Shown: piece by piece, positions 17,619 to 27,838 of the stretch
Layout: every line of letters begins with the position of its first letter
Position numbering within the stretch: position 1 is the first letter of the stretch
DNA from: Ponticaulis sp.
GTDB taxonomy: Bacteria > Pseudomonadota > Alphaproteobacteria > Caulobacterales > Hyphomonadaceae
NCBI GenBank assembly: GCA_002692725.1
Contig: NZLU01000042.1
Span: 1-64,000, forward strand
DNA: 64,000 nt
Reading direction: 5' to 3'
Notes under the pieces: model-generated
The model's input: only the letters and a program-made list of their open reading frames with translations
The model's database searches: none
Told to the model about the DNA's origin: nothing
Made by a program: the position numbers and the translations under genes

Positions 17619-20333
17619 ATGTCCAAGTCTCACTCGCGTGGCCGCTTCGGTCAGCACACACTTCTCTGCGCCGTCAGCGCACTTGCGTTCATTTCGCCAA
17701 CCGCTTTCGCTCAGGACACACCTGAAGAGGAAACCATTCTTCTTGATCGTATTGAAGTCAAAGGCTTCCGCGGATCACTCGCCGACTCGCTCGACCTGAA
17801 GCGCAATGCCGATCAGGTGATCGATGCCATCACGGCCGAGGAACTCGGACAGTTTCCAGACCAGAACGTCTCTGAAGCGATTCAGCGGATTTCCGGGGTC
17901 CAGATCACGCGTGCCAACGGCGAGGGGGAAGCCGTCAATATTCGTGGTCTTTCATCGAATTTCACGCGCGTAGAGGTGGATGGTCGTTCGGCCTCGGTCA
18001 CAATCGATAGCTCGGACCCGGGGCGGTCGAGTACGCTCTCGGTATTCTCTTCTGATCTCTACAACACGATCGAAGTGATCAAATCACCAACAGCTCGCAA
18101 TATCGAAGGCGGCGTTGGCGGTATTGTTCGCCTGAAAACCCCGGATCCGCTCGATATTGGTGAACTCGCCTGGGGCGGAGATCTCGGCATCAGTCAGGCC
18201 GAGGCGCGTGATGATGAGGAACCCGCTTTCAACGCATTTTATTCCAATGTCTTTATGGAAGACCGGCTGGGTCTGCTGCTCGCGGGCACATTTGAACAGC
18301 GCGATCTTTCACTGGACAAGATTCAAAACAATGATGACTGGCGTACAATTGACAGTCGCTCGAATGGCGGCACCGACCCGGCCATCTCTGCCTTCGCCGA
18401 CGCACGCTTTTTTGGTCGTCTGCGCCAGGAAGAACGCGAAGGCGATTCGGACAAGCTGAACCTGAACGCCAAGCTCCAGTTCCAGGCGACGCCGAACCTC
18501 GAACTGTTCGCCAACACGGTTTACACGACGAATGAATACGAACGCACAACCTCGCGCCTGCAGGTTCAATTCCGTCGTGGCCGTCCGCAATTGCTATCTA
18601 ATCTCTATCCGAGTGCTTCCGATCCCATCGTTGTTGGTGATGACGGAACTGTTCTTCAGGGCGCCTTTTCGGGCTCCCGCGTGGAGCCGCGCATTTTCTT
18701 CCGGGAGGGCGAGATCGAAACAGCAGGTCTGACCGGTGGTTTTGAATGGATGAATTCAGACTGGACCTTGTCCGGGGATGCAAACTTCCAGAAAAGTGAA
18801 GAGGACTTCCGCGAGATCCGAGTCGGTGCCCGCTTTAATGCCCTTGCAGGTTATTCTATCGTTGGTGATCCCGAATACCCTGAAATCACCATTGAGCCCG
18901 GCGTATTCGATCTGCCGTCAATCGACGTGCGCGACCTCGACCTCAACGCGCGTCGCATCACCATCGAAGAAACCAGCGCACGGTTTGATGCTGAACGGGA
19001 GCTCGACTTCGGAATATTTAACAGTTTTGAAGTGGGTGCACGGTTCGCCAGCACCGAATTTGGACGCAAACAGGGTGCACTCGACAGCCCGGAAGAAGGC
19101 GGAAGCCTGACTTTTGCCGATGGTACGCCCTTCCTCGCCATGGGAGAGTTTGCGGATGGTTTTGGTGGCTCTGGTCTGCTCCGCATGTGGCCGTCTATCT
19201 CACCATCGCTCTACGAGATGTTCCCGGCTAATGAGGCTTTCACCTTCAACGACGAAAACCTGTATGACCTGACTGAGGAAACGCTGGCCGGTTATGGTCT
19301 TGTGAATTTCGACAATGATTTCGGTGGGCTCTACGCCCGCGGTAATCTCGGTGTACGCGTGGTTCAGACGAAGTATGAGGGCGTTGGCGCAGTTGATCTG
19401 GCAGGTGACGCCATCAGCGACTTTGGCAATGTTGGCACGGCCTCTCTGGAGCGCGATTACACCGACGTCCTGCCAAGCTTCAACGTAACGCTTTCAAAAG
19501 ATCAGGAGTCCAACTTCCTCGTTCGTGGCGCGGTCAGCCGGGCAATGACCCGCCCGGAAATCAGCCAGATCCAGCCTGGCTTCGTTGTTCGGGTGAATGA
19601 CCTCACAATGGACAATACGGACAACACATTCGAACGCGGCAATCCCGATCTCGACCCTTTCCGTGCATGGCAATACGACCTCGGTTTCGAATGGTATTTC
19701 GGTGAAAATGGTGAGGCCGCGCTGACAGCTGCCGTGTTTGCCAAGGATGTCGAAAACTTCGTCACAACGACCCAGGGCACAACCAGTTATCAGAATAACG
19801 ACTTTGGTATCGCAATGCCGGTCACGCTCTATAACGACAATTTTGCCATTAATGGTGGTGAAGCTGAGATCAAAGGCTTCGAGCTGGGCTTCCAGACACC
19901 GTTCACTATGCTGCCCGAACCCTTTGATGGCCTCGGCGTCGCGGCGAATTACACCTTCACAGATAGTGAATTCACTGATGCAGATGGTAACACCCAGCCA
20001 TTCCCGGGCGCGTCTGAGAACTCCTTCAACCTTGTAGGTTATTACGAACGAGGTATTTTCTCAGGCCGGGTTGCGTACAACTATCGGGATGAATTTCTCA
20101 TTGTTCCGGGCAGTGAAGAAAACGGCGACGTGGTGAATGCCCAATATGGAGATTCACAAGGCCGTCTTGATGCGTCGGTTCGACTGCGTTTCGACAACGG
20201 TCTTCGCCTGTCCCTCGACGCTCTGAACCTCACTGAGGAACAGAACTTCAAGTATTACGACAACACCAACCGTCTCGAAGACCTCGAAGTTGAAGGTCGC
20301 ATCTACACCTTCACGATTGGCTACGTTTACTGA
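17619..20333 (+). CDS. TonB-dependent outer membrane receptor
   Basis: 904 residues. Signal peptide at about 1-30 ending TAFAQ, then a TonB-box-like IEVKGFRGS. The plug domain shows FPDQNVSEAIQRISGVQITR, GEAVNIRGLSSNFTRVEVDG and NTIEVIKSP; the 22-stranded barrel ends with the aromatic terminal strand YTFTIGYVY. This matches the Caulobacter-type receptor group. No STN domain, unlike the paralogue at 23534. Start ATG 17619 is chosen for its GGGGGA site and signal peptide; an upstream ATG at 17529 is less likely. It is followed by two secreted phosphatase-like genes, suggesting uptake of a product or substrate containing phosphate. Confidence 0.92.
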   Translation: MSKSHSRGRFGQHTLLCAVSALAFISPTAFAQDTPEEETILLDRIEVKGFRGSLADSLDLKRNADQVIDAITAEELGQFPDQNVSEAIQRISGVQITRANGEGEAVNIRGLSSNFTRVEVDGRSASVTIDSSDPGRSSTLSVFSSDLYNTIEVIKSPTARNIEGGVGGIVRLKTPDPLDIGELAWGGDLGISQAEARDDEEPAFNAFYSNVFMEDRLGLLLAGTFEQRDLSLDKIQNNDDWRTIDSRSNGGTDPAISAFADARFFGRLRQEEREGDSDKLNLNAKLQFQATPNLELFANTVYTTNEYERTTSRLQVQFRRGRPQLLSNLYPSASDPIVVGDDGTVLQGAFSGSRVEPRIFFREGEIETAGLTGGFEWMNSDWTLSGDANFQKSEEDFREIRVGARFNALAGYSIVGDPEYPEITIEPGVFDLPSIDVRDLDLNARRITIEETSARFDAERELDFGIFNSFEVGARFASTEFGRKQGALDSPEEGGSLTFADGTPFLAMGEFADGFGGSGLLRMWPSISPSLYEMFPANEAFTFNDENLYDLTEETLAGYGLVNFDNDFGGLYARGNLGVRVVQTKYEGVGAVDLAGDAISDFGNVGTASLERDYTDVLPSFNVTLSKDQESNFLVRGAVSRAMTRPEISQIQPGFVVRVNDLTMDNTDNTFERGNPDLDPFRAWQYDLGFEWYFGENGEAALTAAVFAKDVENFVTTTQGTTSYQNNDFGIAMPVTLYNDNFAINGGEAEIKGFELGFQTPFTMLPEPFDGLGVAANYTFTDSEFTDADGNTQPFPGASENSFNLVGYYERGIFSGRVAYNYRDEFLIVPGSEENGDVVNAQYGDSQGRLDASVRLRFDNGLRLSLDALNLTEEQNFKYYDNTNRLEDLEVEGRIYTFTIGYVY

Positions 20334-20406
20334 CCCCCCTCGTCTGGTCGGTCTGGTTGCTTCGGCGGCTGGGCCGGCCAGCACTCTATCAAGGAAAGGC
20401 GTTTCA

Positions 20407-21876
20407 ATGCGTAAATTCCTGGTCGGACTGGCGCTCATGCTCTCGGCGCCTGCGCTGGCCCATGAAGACCGATCTGAACTCCCGCACTGGCAGGAAGCAT
20501 CGGCCTGGCCAGACCGTATCATTGCAAATGTAACAGCTGAGCCGCAGACAAGTTTTGCCGCGACCTGGCGCACCGACCATCAGGTCGGCCGCACGATCGC
20601 TCAAATCGTCAAAGCCAGTGCCGATACGCGCTTTGACGTTGGAGCCATCACCGTTCAGGCAGAGACAGAAAGCCTCGACCTCGAGCGTGTCACGACAGAT
20701 TTTGGCAATATGAACACCCTGGAAAATGTCGGCCTGGGCACGGTTCATTATCACTCCGTCGTTTTTGAGGATTTGGAGCCGGACACACTTTATGCCTGGC
20801 GCGTCCAAGGCGCTCGCGGAAAGTGGAGCGAATGGTTCCAGACCCGCACAGCTGCCGAGCGCGGGCCGATCCGGTTCGTCTATTTCGGGGATGCCCAGAA
20901 TGGTATCCGGTCTCATTGGTCCCGGGTCATTCGCATGGCGTATCAGACCGCAGGCGATGCCGATTTTATGCTTCATGCAGGCGACCTCGTTCAGAAAGGC
21001 GACAGCGATTATAATTGGGCCGAATGGTTTGATGCCGGCTCATTTATTCACGCGGTAATCCCCGCCATTCCGGTTCCGGGAAACCATGAAAACATCACCG
21101 TCTATAACGAAGCTGGCGAACGTGAGCGGGTCCGCACGCCGGTCTGGCGAGCGCAATTCACGCTCCCCGAAGAAAAAGGACTGGCCGAGACCTATTGGGA
21201 GTCAGCCTACAAGATTGCGTATTCTGATGATCTGGACATTTTCGTTGTCGATTCCGCACGGGATGATTTTGACGAGATGGCCGTATGGCTGGATGCCGCT
21301 CTTTCGGAATCAACCGCCAAATGGACGGTTGTGACGATGCATCATCCCTTCTTCGTGCCGGAGACCATGCATGGGCGCGGCCGGGATATGGTCCGCCAGA
21401 AAGCCTTCATGCCGCTTATGAAAAAGCATGATGTGGATCTCGTATTGACTGGCCACATCCACACATATGGACGGATGTCAGCGAGTGAGACTGCATTCGA
21501 CCGCACATCTCGCCAAGCCTCCGGAACGCCAACCGATATCGAAACGCTTTATGTGATTTCTGCTGCCGGTGCCAAGAACTACCCCGTGTGGAGCGAGGTG
21601 CCTGACACGAGCATTTATGGCGACGGTCAAACCGATTTCTCAGGATTGTCAGTGGATCGCGTCGCTGAAAACACGCCCATGTTTCAGGTCATAGATATTG
21701 ATGGCGGCGAGCTCCGCTACACCGCCTATACGGCGACAGGAATAGCCTATGACGCGTTCCGCGTCCATCAGGATGAAACGGGCCATAAAACACTTGTCGA
21801 AGGTGAACAGGCCTTCGGTGACACCCGATACTTCTCAAACACCAGCGAACATTTGGATTGGATAGATCTCCGATGA
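20407..21876 (+). CDS. Exported purple-acid-phosphatase-like metallophosphoesterase
   Basis: 489 residues. Signal peptide at 1-19 (LALMLSAPALA), then an N-terminal fibronectin-like part (about 35-130; YHSVVFEDLEPDTLYAWRVQG) typical of purple acid phosphatases, followed by the dinuclear metal-binding domain: FGDAQNG, HAGDLVQKGDSDYNW, PVPGNHEN, TMHHPFF and LTGHIHTYGR. These carry the Asp, Asn and His metal ligands of the family. Probably periplasmic or surface-exposed, releasing phosphate from organic esters; the substrate is unknown. Start ATG 20407 has AAGGA upstream. The next gene, a paralogue, begins within the stop codon (ATGA). Confidence 0.88.
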   Translation: MRKFLVGLALMLSAPALAHEDRSELPHWQEASAWPDRIIANVTAEPQTSFAATWRTDHQVGRTIAQIVKASADTRFDVGAITVQAETESLDLERVTTDFGNMNTLENVGLGTVHYHSVVFEDLEPDTLYAWRVQGARGKWSEWFQTRTAAERGPIRFVYFGDAQNGIRSHWSRVIRMAYQTAGDADFMLHAGDLVQKGDSDYNWAEWFDAGSFIHAVIPAIPVPGNHENITVYNEAGERERVRTPVWRAQFTLPEEKGLAETYWESAYKIAYSDDLDIFVVDSARDDFDEMAVWLDAALSESTAKWTVVTMHHPFFVPETMHGRGRDMVRQKAFMPLMKKHDVDLVLTGHIHTYGRMSASETAFDRTSRQASGTPTDIETLYVISAAGAKNYPVWSEVPDTSIYGDGQTDFSGLSVDRVAENTPMFQVIDIDGGELRYTAYTATGIAYDAFRVHQDETGHKTLVEGEQAFGDTRYFSNTSEHLDWIDLR

Positions 21877-23363
21877 AACTCTCATACCTATCGCACCGCA
21901 TTGGCGCTGCGCTGCTTGGGCTCACCCTTGGCTGCGCACCCGCTTTCCCACATGGCGACCATGAACGGGACCAGCCCCATTGGCAGGAAGCCACGGGTTG
22001 GCCAGATCGGATCATCACAACTTTGCCCGGCGACCCGGCGCGCAGCTTTGCCGTCTCCTGGCGGACAAATATTGATGTGACGGTTGCTCTGGCCGAAATT
22101 GCGCCAGCGAGTGAGGTCGCACGGTTCGACCTCGGAGCGAGCACCGTGAAAGGAGAAACAACGCCACTGTCTCTGGAAGCGCTTCGAACTGCCGACGGGC
22201 TTGAGGTTCCGGAAATTCACAATACCGGTTTGCCGACGGTCAACTATCATTCAGTGACCTTCAAAGGACTCGATCCAGACACGCTCTACGCCTATCGTGT
22301 GCGCGGTGAAACCGGCAAATGGAGCGCATGGCGCCAATACCGGACAGCGCCGCTTGATGGTCCGATCAGCTTCCTGTTCTTCGGCGATGCCCAGACCGGT
22401 ATCCGATCGCATGTAACACGGGTTTTCGATACTGCGCGCCAGGTTTCACCCTATGCCCGCTTCGCCATTCATGGCGGCGACCTCGTGAACACACCCTTCT
22501 ATGACAGGGAATGGGCGGAATGGTTCGAAGCGCTCGGCCCGACCCATTACGTGATGCCAGCCATACTGGTTGCCGGAAACCATGATTATGTGAATTTGAC
22601 CAAGGTCGACGGCGAAGACGAGAAACTCTTCATCGCCGATAAGACAGTCAGCCCGATCTGGCGTCCGCAATTCACCCTGCCGGTCGAATCTGATTTGCCA
22701 GCCGATCTTCACGAGACAGTGTATGATGTTCGCTATTCTGAGGATGTGCATGTTTTCGTGCTTGATTCCTCAGGCATTGCGTTTGACGCGCAACTCGCCT
22801 GGCTAGAACGTCAGGTGATGGCCAGTAAAGCCCGCTGGAAAGTGCTGACCATGCATCATCCACTTTATTCTTTTGTGGGCGGCAATGAGCACCCTGCCCA
22901 CCTTGAGCGCCGAAATCAGATCGCCGAAGCGTTGGAGAAGCTGGACATAGATGTCGTCATTACAGGACACAGGCATTCCTATCAGCGCGGCCAGATTGGT
23001 GACGATGTTGCCCGCTATGCCGTTGGTGATGCGCAATCGGTCGACACCGTCTTCATAATCACGGCGTCATCCACAAAGCGCGGTGAGAGTAAAGTCGACG
23101 GCTGGCAACGGTTTTCCGATGAGGAAGACGGTGACTATGTCCTCACCCGCTCCGGGGACAATGTTCCGCTTTTTGCTGCATTTGATTTGGACGGAGACAC
23201 ACTCACCTATCGCGCAATCGATGCGCTCGGCGAGGTATATGACGGCTTCACCCTGACCAAGTCTGAGAGTGGCACAACGCTCATCAATTCAGACGAGGCG
23301 TCTGAACCTGAAAAAACCTATGACAATACAGCGCCATACATCGCATGGGATGATCTGCGCTGA
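21873..23363 (+). CDS. Exported purple-acid-phosphatase-like metallophosphoesterase (paralogue)
   Basis: 496 residues, clearly paralogous to the preceding protein (PHWQEATGWPDRII, YHSVTFKGLDPDTLYAYRV). Signal peptide with LLGLTLGCAPAFP, which also contains an LTLGC lipobox-like sequence, so it may be lipid-anchored. Metal-site motifs are FGDAQTG, HGGDLVNTPFYDREW, VAGNHDY, TMHHPLY and ITGHRHSY. ATG 21873 overlaps the previous stop in ATGA, showing translational coupling; the frame could also begin at 21858. A hairpin follows the gene and then the STN-type TonB receptor. Confidence 0.87.
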   Translation: MKLSYLSHRIGAALLGLTLGCAPAFPHGDHERDQPHWQEATGWPDRIITTLPGDPARSFAVSWRTNIDVTVALAEIAPASEVARFDLGASTVKGETTPLSLEALRTADGLEVPEIHNTGLPTVNYHSVTFKGLDPDTLYAYRVRGETGKWSAWRQYRTAPLDGPISFLFFGDAQTGIRSHVTRVFDTARQVSPYARFAIHGGDLVNTPFYDREWAEWFEALGPTHYVMPAILVAGNHDYVNLTKVDGEDEKLFIADKTVSPIWRPQFTLPVESDLPADLHETVYDVRYSEDVHVFVLDSSGIAFDAQLAWLERQVMASKARWKVLTMHHPLYSFVGGNEHPAHLERRNQIAEALEKLDIDVVITGHRHSYQRGQIGDDVARYAVGDAQSVDTVFIITASSTKRGESKVDGWQRFSDEEDGDYVLTRSGDNVPLFAAFDLDGDTLTYRAIDALGEVYDGFTLTKSESGTTLINSDEASEPEKTYDNTAPYIAWDDLR

Positions 23364-23384
23364 GCCGACCCGTCGATTGAAGTC

Positions 23385-23410
23385 CGGGACGGTGCGCCCA
23401 CACCGTCCCG
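23385..23410 (+). terminator. Terminator-like hairpin
   Basis: Perfect 10-bp stem CGGGACGGTG (23385-23394) with CACCGTCCCG (23401-23410), 6-base loop, but no following T run. It may stabilise the 3' end of the phosphatase transcript rather than act as a classical terminator. Confidence 0.5.
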
Positions 23411-23533
23411 CTAAACCTCAGGGAATGTGAATTTTCCATAACAGTATTCATCTCATCCATGTGGGGTGATAAAAAAAGCCGTGAAGAACAACGGTCGAAC
23501 ACGAAGTTCCTCCATTTTTCAGGTCTCTGCTGA

Positions 23534-26518
23534 ATGAGCATCCGTCGAAGTCATGTGATAGCGGCCTCGGCGATTTCCACTTGGGCGTGGTGCACTGTTT
23601 CAAATGTCATGCAGGCTGAGCCTGTTCAGGACAATCAAACCGAGGCCCCCCTCAGTCATGATCTGAATCTTCCGGCCGGGAGCCTGCAGGACAGTCTGCA
23701 GGCATTCTCTGATCACACTCAGATTCGTATCGCCGCCTTTGAGGCGGATATTAAGGGCCTGCGCGGCAATGGCTTGAGAGGCAGTTTCACGTCTGAAGCC
23801 GCGCTTCAACGCCTGCTCGACGGAACGGGTCTCCGCTATGAGATCATCGAACCAGACCTGATCGCCATCGCGCGGAACCAGGAGACATCCCCGACGGTCC
23901 GCAGCCCTCAAACTGTCACGTCCTTAGAACCTCCCATGCCGGCCGTGTTGATCATGCCCCATATTCGGGTCTCGGGGTTTCGAGAAAGCTTTGCGCGGGC
24001 GGCCAGTCTGGAGCAGCACGCTGACCAAATCGTGTCGATTGCGGCGTCTGAGGATGTGTCCCGCTTCCCTGACCAAAATATCGCCGAGGCCGCTGCCCGG
24101 CTTCCTGGCGTTCAGATTACCCGTAGAAATGGTGAGGGTCAGACCGTCCAGATACGGGGTCTTTCTGCTGCGTTTACCCGGTTGGAAGTGGATGGCCGTC
24201 GAACCTCCTCCTCCTTTCAGCGCGCAGATCCGACCCGGGAATCGACACTCTCGATCTTTGCGCCGGACCTTTATGACACGATTGAAATCGTGAAATCGCC
24301 TCGCGCCTCAGACGTTGAAGGTGGCATTGGCGGAATCGTTCGACTGACCACAAAAGACCCTTTCGCAATTGGCGAGCGGGCCATCTCGGTCGATGCGGGC
24401 GGATTGAGCAATGCGTCTGCCAACGAACTCCTTCCCTATTTCCAGCTGAGTTATTCGGATATCGCTCTGCAAAATCGGCTTGGTGTCTGGTTAGCGGGCA
24501 GCTTTCGAGAGCATGACCTCGCCGATGACAGGGTGGAGAATAATCGTGACTGGATTCTGCTCGAACCTGACATGCTGAGTGCCTCGTCTGACTCATCAGA
24601 CCTTATCGGACTGAGGTTTCCGCGACGCGTGCGGTATTTCCGCCAGCTCGGCGCATCACAACGATACAATATTGCTGGCAAGCTGGTTTATGAGATTTCT
24701 CCGGATATCACGACCTATTTCCACGGACTCTTTACGCAGGAAACCCGGGATGAAACCCGGTCCCGCTTTCAGGTTCAGTTCTCACACGGTCTGCTGGATC
24801 AGGGACTGGCCTCAGAGACCGGCGAGAACATTGCTTCAGCGCGTTTTTTGAACCCTCCTCTGCAGTTCGCAGGAATTCGACGAGATCAGGACATTTCGAC
24901 CGCGGGTATCTCCACCGGTCTCGATTTTACCGGTCTGGATTGGACACTGCGTGCTGCGCTCGATCTGGCAACAAGCCAGGAAAGACTGGGCCAGTCCGTT
25001 GCCACACATGAAAATGAATTCACTTCGGGAGGCGTCTCCTACAGCCTCGACACTGCATCCCATATCCCTGTTCTGGAGGGAGATGTCTTGACAAGCCCGC
25101 CCTCCGCGCTGGACGTTTCGGAACTCTCCAGGGAAGTGCGGGAGATACATGTCGACGAGTTTGCTGTCGCACTTGATGCAGAACACGCGGTCAGGTTCGG
25201 TCCGGTCCGGAGGATCGAAACCGGCGTGCGGTATTCTGACACGCGTTTTTCCCGTCGTCAGGGGCAGCAGATACGCGAACATCCGACCGGATTATTCTTC
25301 TCCGATGCGCCCGCTATTTCATTTTCGACGCCTTTTCTGGAGCAAAGTGCCACCCCGGAGCTTCCAGACTGGTCAGCCGTCGACCCGTACGCGCTGCTGA
25401 ATCAAACAGAGTTTGCAACACCGCTGACCTTCAATGACGAAAACCTCTATGACGTCCGGGAAGACGTGTACTCGGCTTACGGTCTGGTCGTCTTTGAACA
25501 ATCCGGGTCATCCGGCCTCACGCTTTTAGGAAATGCCGGTGTGCGGCTGGTTGCGACCGATTATTCCGGAGACGCTGTGATTGATCTGTCCGGAGATGTC
25601 ATTCCTGATTTCGGCAATATTGGTGCCCGCCAGACAGACCGGACCTATCTCGATACCCTGCCCAGCTTCAATCTGAGCCTCTATCATGCGGACTGGCCTG
25701 ACATGACATTCAGGTTCGCGGCTAGCCGGGTCATGGCACGGCCGGACATCGAACAAATTCAGAATGGCGAAGTCATCAGGATTCGGGATCTCACAGGCAA
25801 TGAGCCCGAAAGAAATACACTGGAAACCGGCAACCCCGATCTGGACCCGTACCGCGCCACGCAGATTGAGGGTGGCCTGTACTGGAATATCAGCGGCCGA
25901 CAAACCTCGATTTTTCAACTACATCTCTTTGCCAAAGACGTTGAGAATTTCATCACCCGGGTCACACGCATTACGCCGTATTCAGGCCCGGTCACGAACG
26001 GCGAAGTAATTTCTCTCTACAATGATGCCTACCCGATTAACGGAGGCTCCGCCAATGTCCGTGGCCTGGAGGCAGGACTGCAAACGCCGTTTTATTTCCT
26101 CCCCGAGCCCTGGTCTGCGTTCGGACTGGTGATGAGCTATACCTACACGGACAGCGATTTTGAAAACGCCGAGGGGAAGATCCAGTCCTTCCCCGGTGCG
26201 TCAGATCATGCAGGGAACCTTATTGTATTCGTCGACCATGGCGATTTCTCTGCACGGCTAGGATACAGCTATCGCAGCCGGTTTCTCGTCGAACCAGCGC
26301 GAACAGAAAGCAATACGGCCAATGCAATCTATGAGGATGATCAGCAACGCCTCGACCTCAGCCTGCGCTATCGGTTCAATGACCAATGGCGGCTGTCATT
26401 GGATGCCTATAATCTGACCGAGGAACAGGGCTATCAATATTATGATACGCCCTCTCGGCTTGGCCGTTACGAGACCGCAGGCCGGTCTTTCCTCATCCGT
26501 CTGGACTGCCAGTTCTGA
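23534..26518 (+). CDS. TonB-dependent receptor with STN signalling domain
   Basis: 994 residues. Signal peptide at about 1-28, then a secretin/TonB short N-terminal domain at about 44-115 (DLNLPAGSLQDSLQAFSDHT, ALQRLLDGTGLRYEI), the module that contacts FecR in transducer receptors. TonB-box-like IRVSGFRES follows. Plug and barrel parallel the receptor at 17619: FPDQNIAEAAARLPGVQITR, TVQIRGLSAAFTRLEVDG and TIEIVKSP, with a terminal aromatic strand ending LDCQF. With FecI and FecR encoded just upstream, this is the best candidate for the receptor that switches the sigma factor on. Probably arose from a tandem duplication with the 17619 gene. Confidence 0.92.
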   Translation: MSIRRSHVIAASAISTWAWCTVSNVMQAEPVQDNQTEAPLSHDLNLPAGSLQDSLQAFSDHTQIRIAAFEADIKGLRGNGLRGSFTSEAALQRLLDGTGLRYEIIEPDLIAIARNQETSPTVRSPQTVTSLEPPMPAVLIMPHIRVSGFRESFARAASLEQHADQIVSIAASEDVSRFPDQNIAEAAARLPGVQITRRNGEGQTVQIRGLSAAFTRLEVDGRRTSSSFQRADPTRESTLSIFAPDLYDTIEIVKSPRASDVEGGIGGIVRLTTKDPFAIGERAISVDAGGLSNASANELLPYFQLSYSDIALQNRLGVWLAGSFREHDLADDRVENNRDWILLEPDMLSASSDSSDLIGLRFPRRVRYFRQLGASQRYNIAGKLVYEISPDITTYFHGLFTQETRDETRSRFQVQFSHGLLDQGLASETGENIASARFLNPPLQFAGIRRDQDISTAGISTGLDFTGLDWTLRAALDLATSQERLGQSVATHENEFTSGGVSYSLDTASHIPVLEGDVLTSPPSALDVSELSREVREIHVDEFAVALDAEHAVRFGPVRRIETGVRYSDTRFSRRQGQQIREHPTGLFFSDAPAISFSTPFLEQSATPELPDWSAVDPYALLNQTEFATPLTFNDENLYDVREDVYSAYGLVVFEQSGSSGLTLLGNAGVRLVATDYSGDAVIDLSGDVIPDFGNIGARQTDRTYLDTLPSFNLSLYHADWPDMTFRFAASRVMARPDIEQIQNGEVIRIRDLTGNEPERNTLETGNPDLDPYRATQIEGGLYWNISGRQTSIFQLHLFAKDVENFITRVTRITPYSGPVTNGEVISLYNDAYPINGGSANVRGLEAGLQTPFYFLPEPWSAFGLVMSYTYTDSDFENAEGKIQSFPGASDHAGNLIVFVDHGDFSARLGYSYRSRFLVEPARTESNTANAIYEDDQQRLDLSLRYRFNDQWRLSLDAYNLTEEQGYQYYDTPSRLGRYETAGRSFLIRLDCQF

Positions 26519-26532
26519 AGGCCACTACCCTC

Positions 26533-26622
26533 TGGCGGAGAGACAGGGATTCGAACCCTGGGTACTCGTGAGAGTACAACGGTTTTCGAGACCGTCCCGT
26601 TCGACCACTCCGGCACCTCTCC
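26533..26622 (-). tRNA. tRNA-Ser (anticodon CGA)
   Basis: Minus-strand cloverleaf starting GGAGAGG, anticodon stem-loop ACGGT-CTCGAAA-ACCGT giving anticodon CGA, a long class II variable arm (TTGTACTCTCACGAGTACCCA region), T-loop GGTTCGAATCC and acceptor end with encoded CCA at 26533-26535. The variable arm and anticodon identify serine, reading UCG. Confidence 0.95.
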
Positions 26623-26699
26623 GATCAGGAAGGGCGGGTAATTAGTCAATCACGCGCGCCAAGGCAAGCCGGTTTGCGCACCATTCCCCGGAAAACCTC

Positions 26700-27740
26700 T
26701 CAGGCCCACCATGCAATCCCCGTCAGCGGGCGAACATCCTGCTGAAGAAGGGTGAGATCTGATCCATCCATATTGGATATCCCAACCTCGCCGCCCAGTG
26801 AGGTAAAGGCCATGCGTTTTACGGACGGCAGCAAAGCGATTCCGATCGCCTCCTGAAGGCCTGTGACCAGGATGTCCCGGTCGTTCCGCGCGAACGGGTT
26901 TGGACTGGGCGGCAGGTCCATCGGAGCGCGTGAGACGGTGTTATCCCCCCGGTCTGTCCAGTAGATCATGCGGGCTTCCAGATCGAGATCGAGGTCGATT
27001 GGCTCTGGCAGGCCTGCGAACAGGGTTTCGATATCTGATCGATTATCGGGCGTTTCTCCCTCCGGCAATTCCATGCCACAGCGCCGAATGACGCCCTGCC
27101 CAGCATTGTCGCCGCCCTTTTGCGACCAGTAGATTTGTTGTCGCGCCGGATCGAGCGCCATTCCGACACACCAGCGCGTCTGATCGCCTTTATTTTCGAC
27201 CGGATCACCAATTCTCACCAGCGTTTCTACTCCAGAGCCATCATTATTGCAGCGCATTACGGCCATACCTTCGCGATCCGACCAATAAAGTTTTCTCGAT
27301 TGCTGATCTATTTTGAGCTGTTTGGGGGTGAAGCTTCCTCCCGGCTCAACCACCGTCCGGATCGTCTGGCCGTCACGGTCACAACGATAAATCGCGCCAT
27401 CCCGCTGGTTCATCACCCCCATATCAGAGAAAAAGATATGCCCGCTGGTCCGATCAATATCCACGCCATCAAAGACACCTCGCGCGCCGTCTGGCCGGGG
27501 TGAATTCGCCAATACATCTTCGCGCTCCCACTGCGGATGTTTCAGAAAATGAAGGCCATTCATGCTCAGAAAACAGAGATCCCTTGGCATCGGACCGTGG
27601 AGGTATGAACTCGCGCGACTTATCATTTCAAACTGTTCGGGACTGTCTAACGACAAGCGGGTGAATTTCTGGCTCGAACAGCCCGCCGCCAACAAAGAAC
27701 CCGCTCCCAATAACGCATTCCGCCGCGTGATCACGGTCAT
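26700..27740 (-). CDS. YWTD beta-propeller lipoprotein, Tat-type signal
   Basis: 346 residues. The N-terminus TRRNALLGAGSLLAAGC combines a twin-arginine motif with a lipobox (LAAGC), implying a folded lipoprotein exported by Tat. The body has repeated LDL-receptor-like propeller blades: GHIFFSD, RKLYWSDREG, QQIYWSQKGG and RMIYWTDRGD, spaced by about 45-60 residues, giving a six-bladed propeller. No catalytic residues are recognisable, so a ligand-binding or scaffolding role is possible. It stands alone, between tRNA-Ser and a small zinc-ribbon gene. Confidence 0.75.
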   Translation of the reverse strand: MTVITRRNALLGAGSLLAAGCSSQKFTRLSLDSPEQFEMISRASSYLHGPMPRDLCFLSMNGLHFLKHPQWEREDVLANSPRPDGARGVFDGVDIDRTSGHIFFSDMGVMNQRDGAIYRCDRDGQTIRTVVEPGGSFTPKQLKIDQQSRKLYWSDREGMAVMRCNNDGSGVETLVRIGDPVENKGDQTRWCVGMALDPARQQIYWSQKGGDNAGQGVIRRCGMELPEGETPDNRSDIETLFAGLPEPIDLDLDLEARMIYWTDRGDNTVSRAPMDLPPSPNPFARNDRDILVTGLQEAIGIALLPSVKRMAFTSLGGEVGISNMDGSDLTLLQQDVRPLTGIAWWA

Positions 27741-27838
27741 GGGCGCATCCTCCTTTTTTTGGTGGCGAGTTTAGCGCACTTCCATCTTGCGTCATTCAAA
27801 CAATGCGTGAAAATGTATTTGTGTGTCGGGAGGATAGA

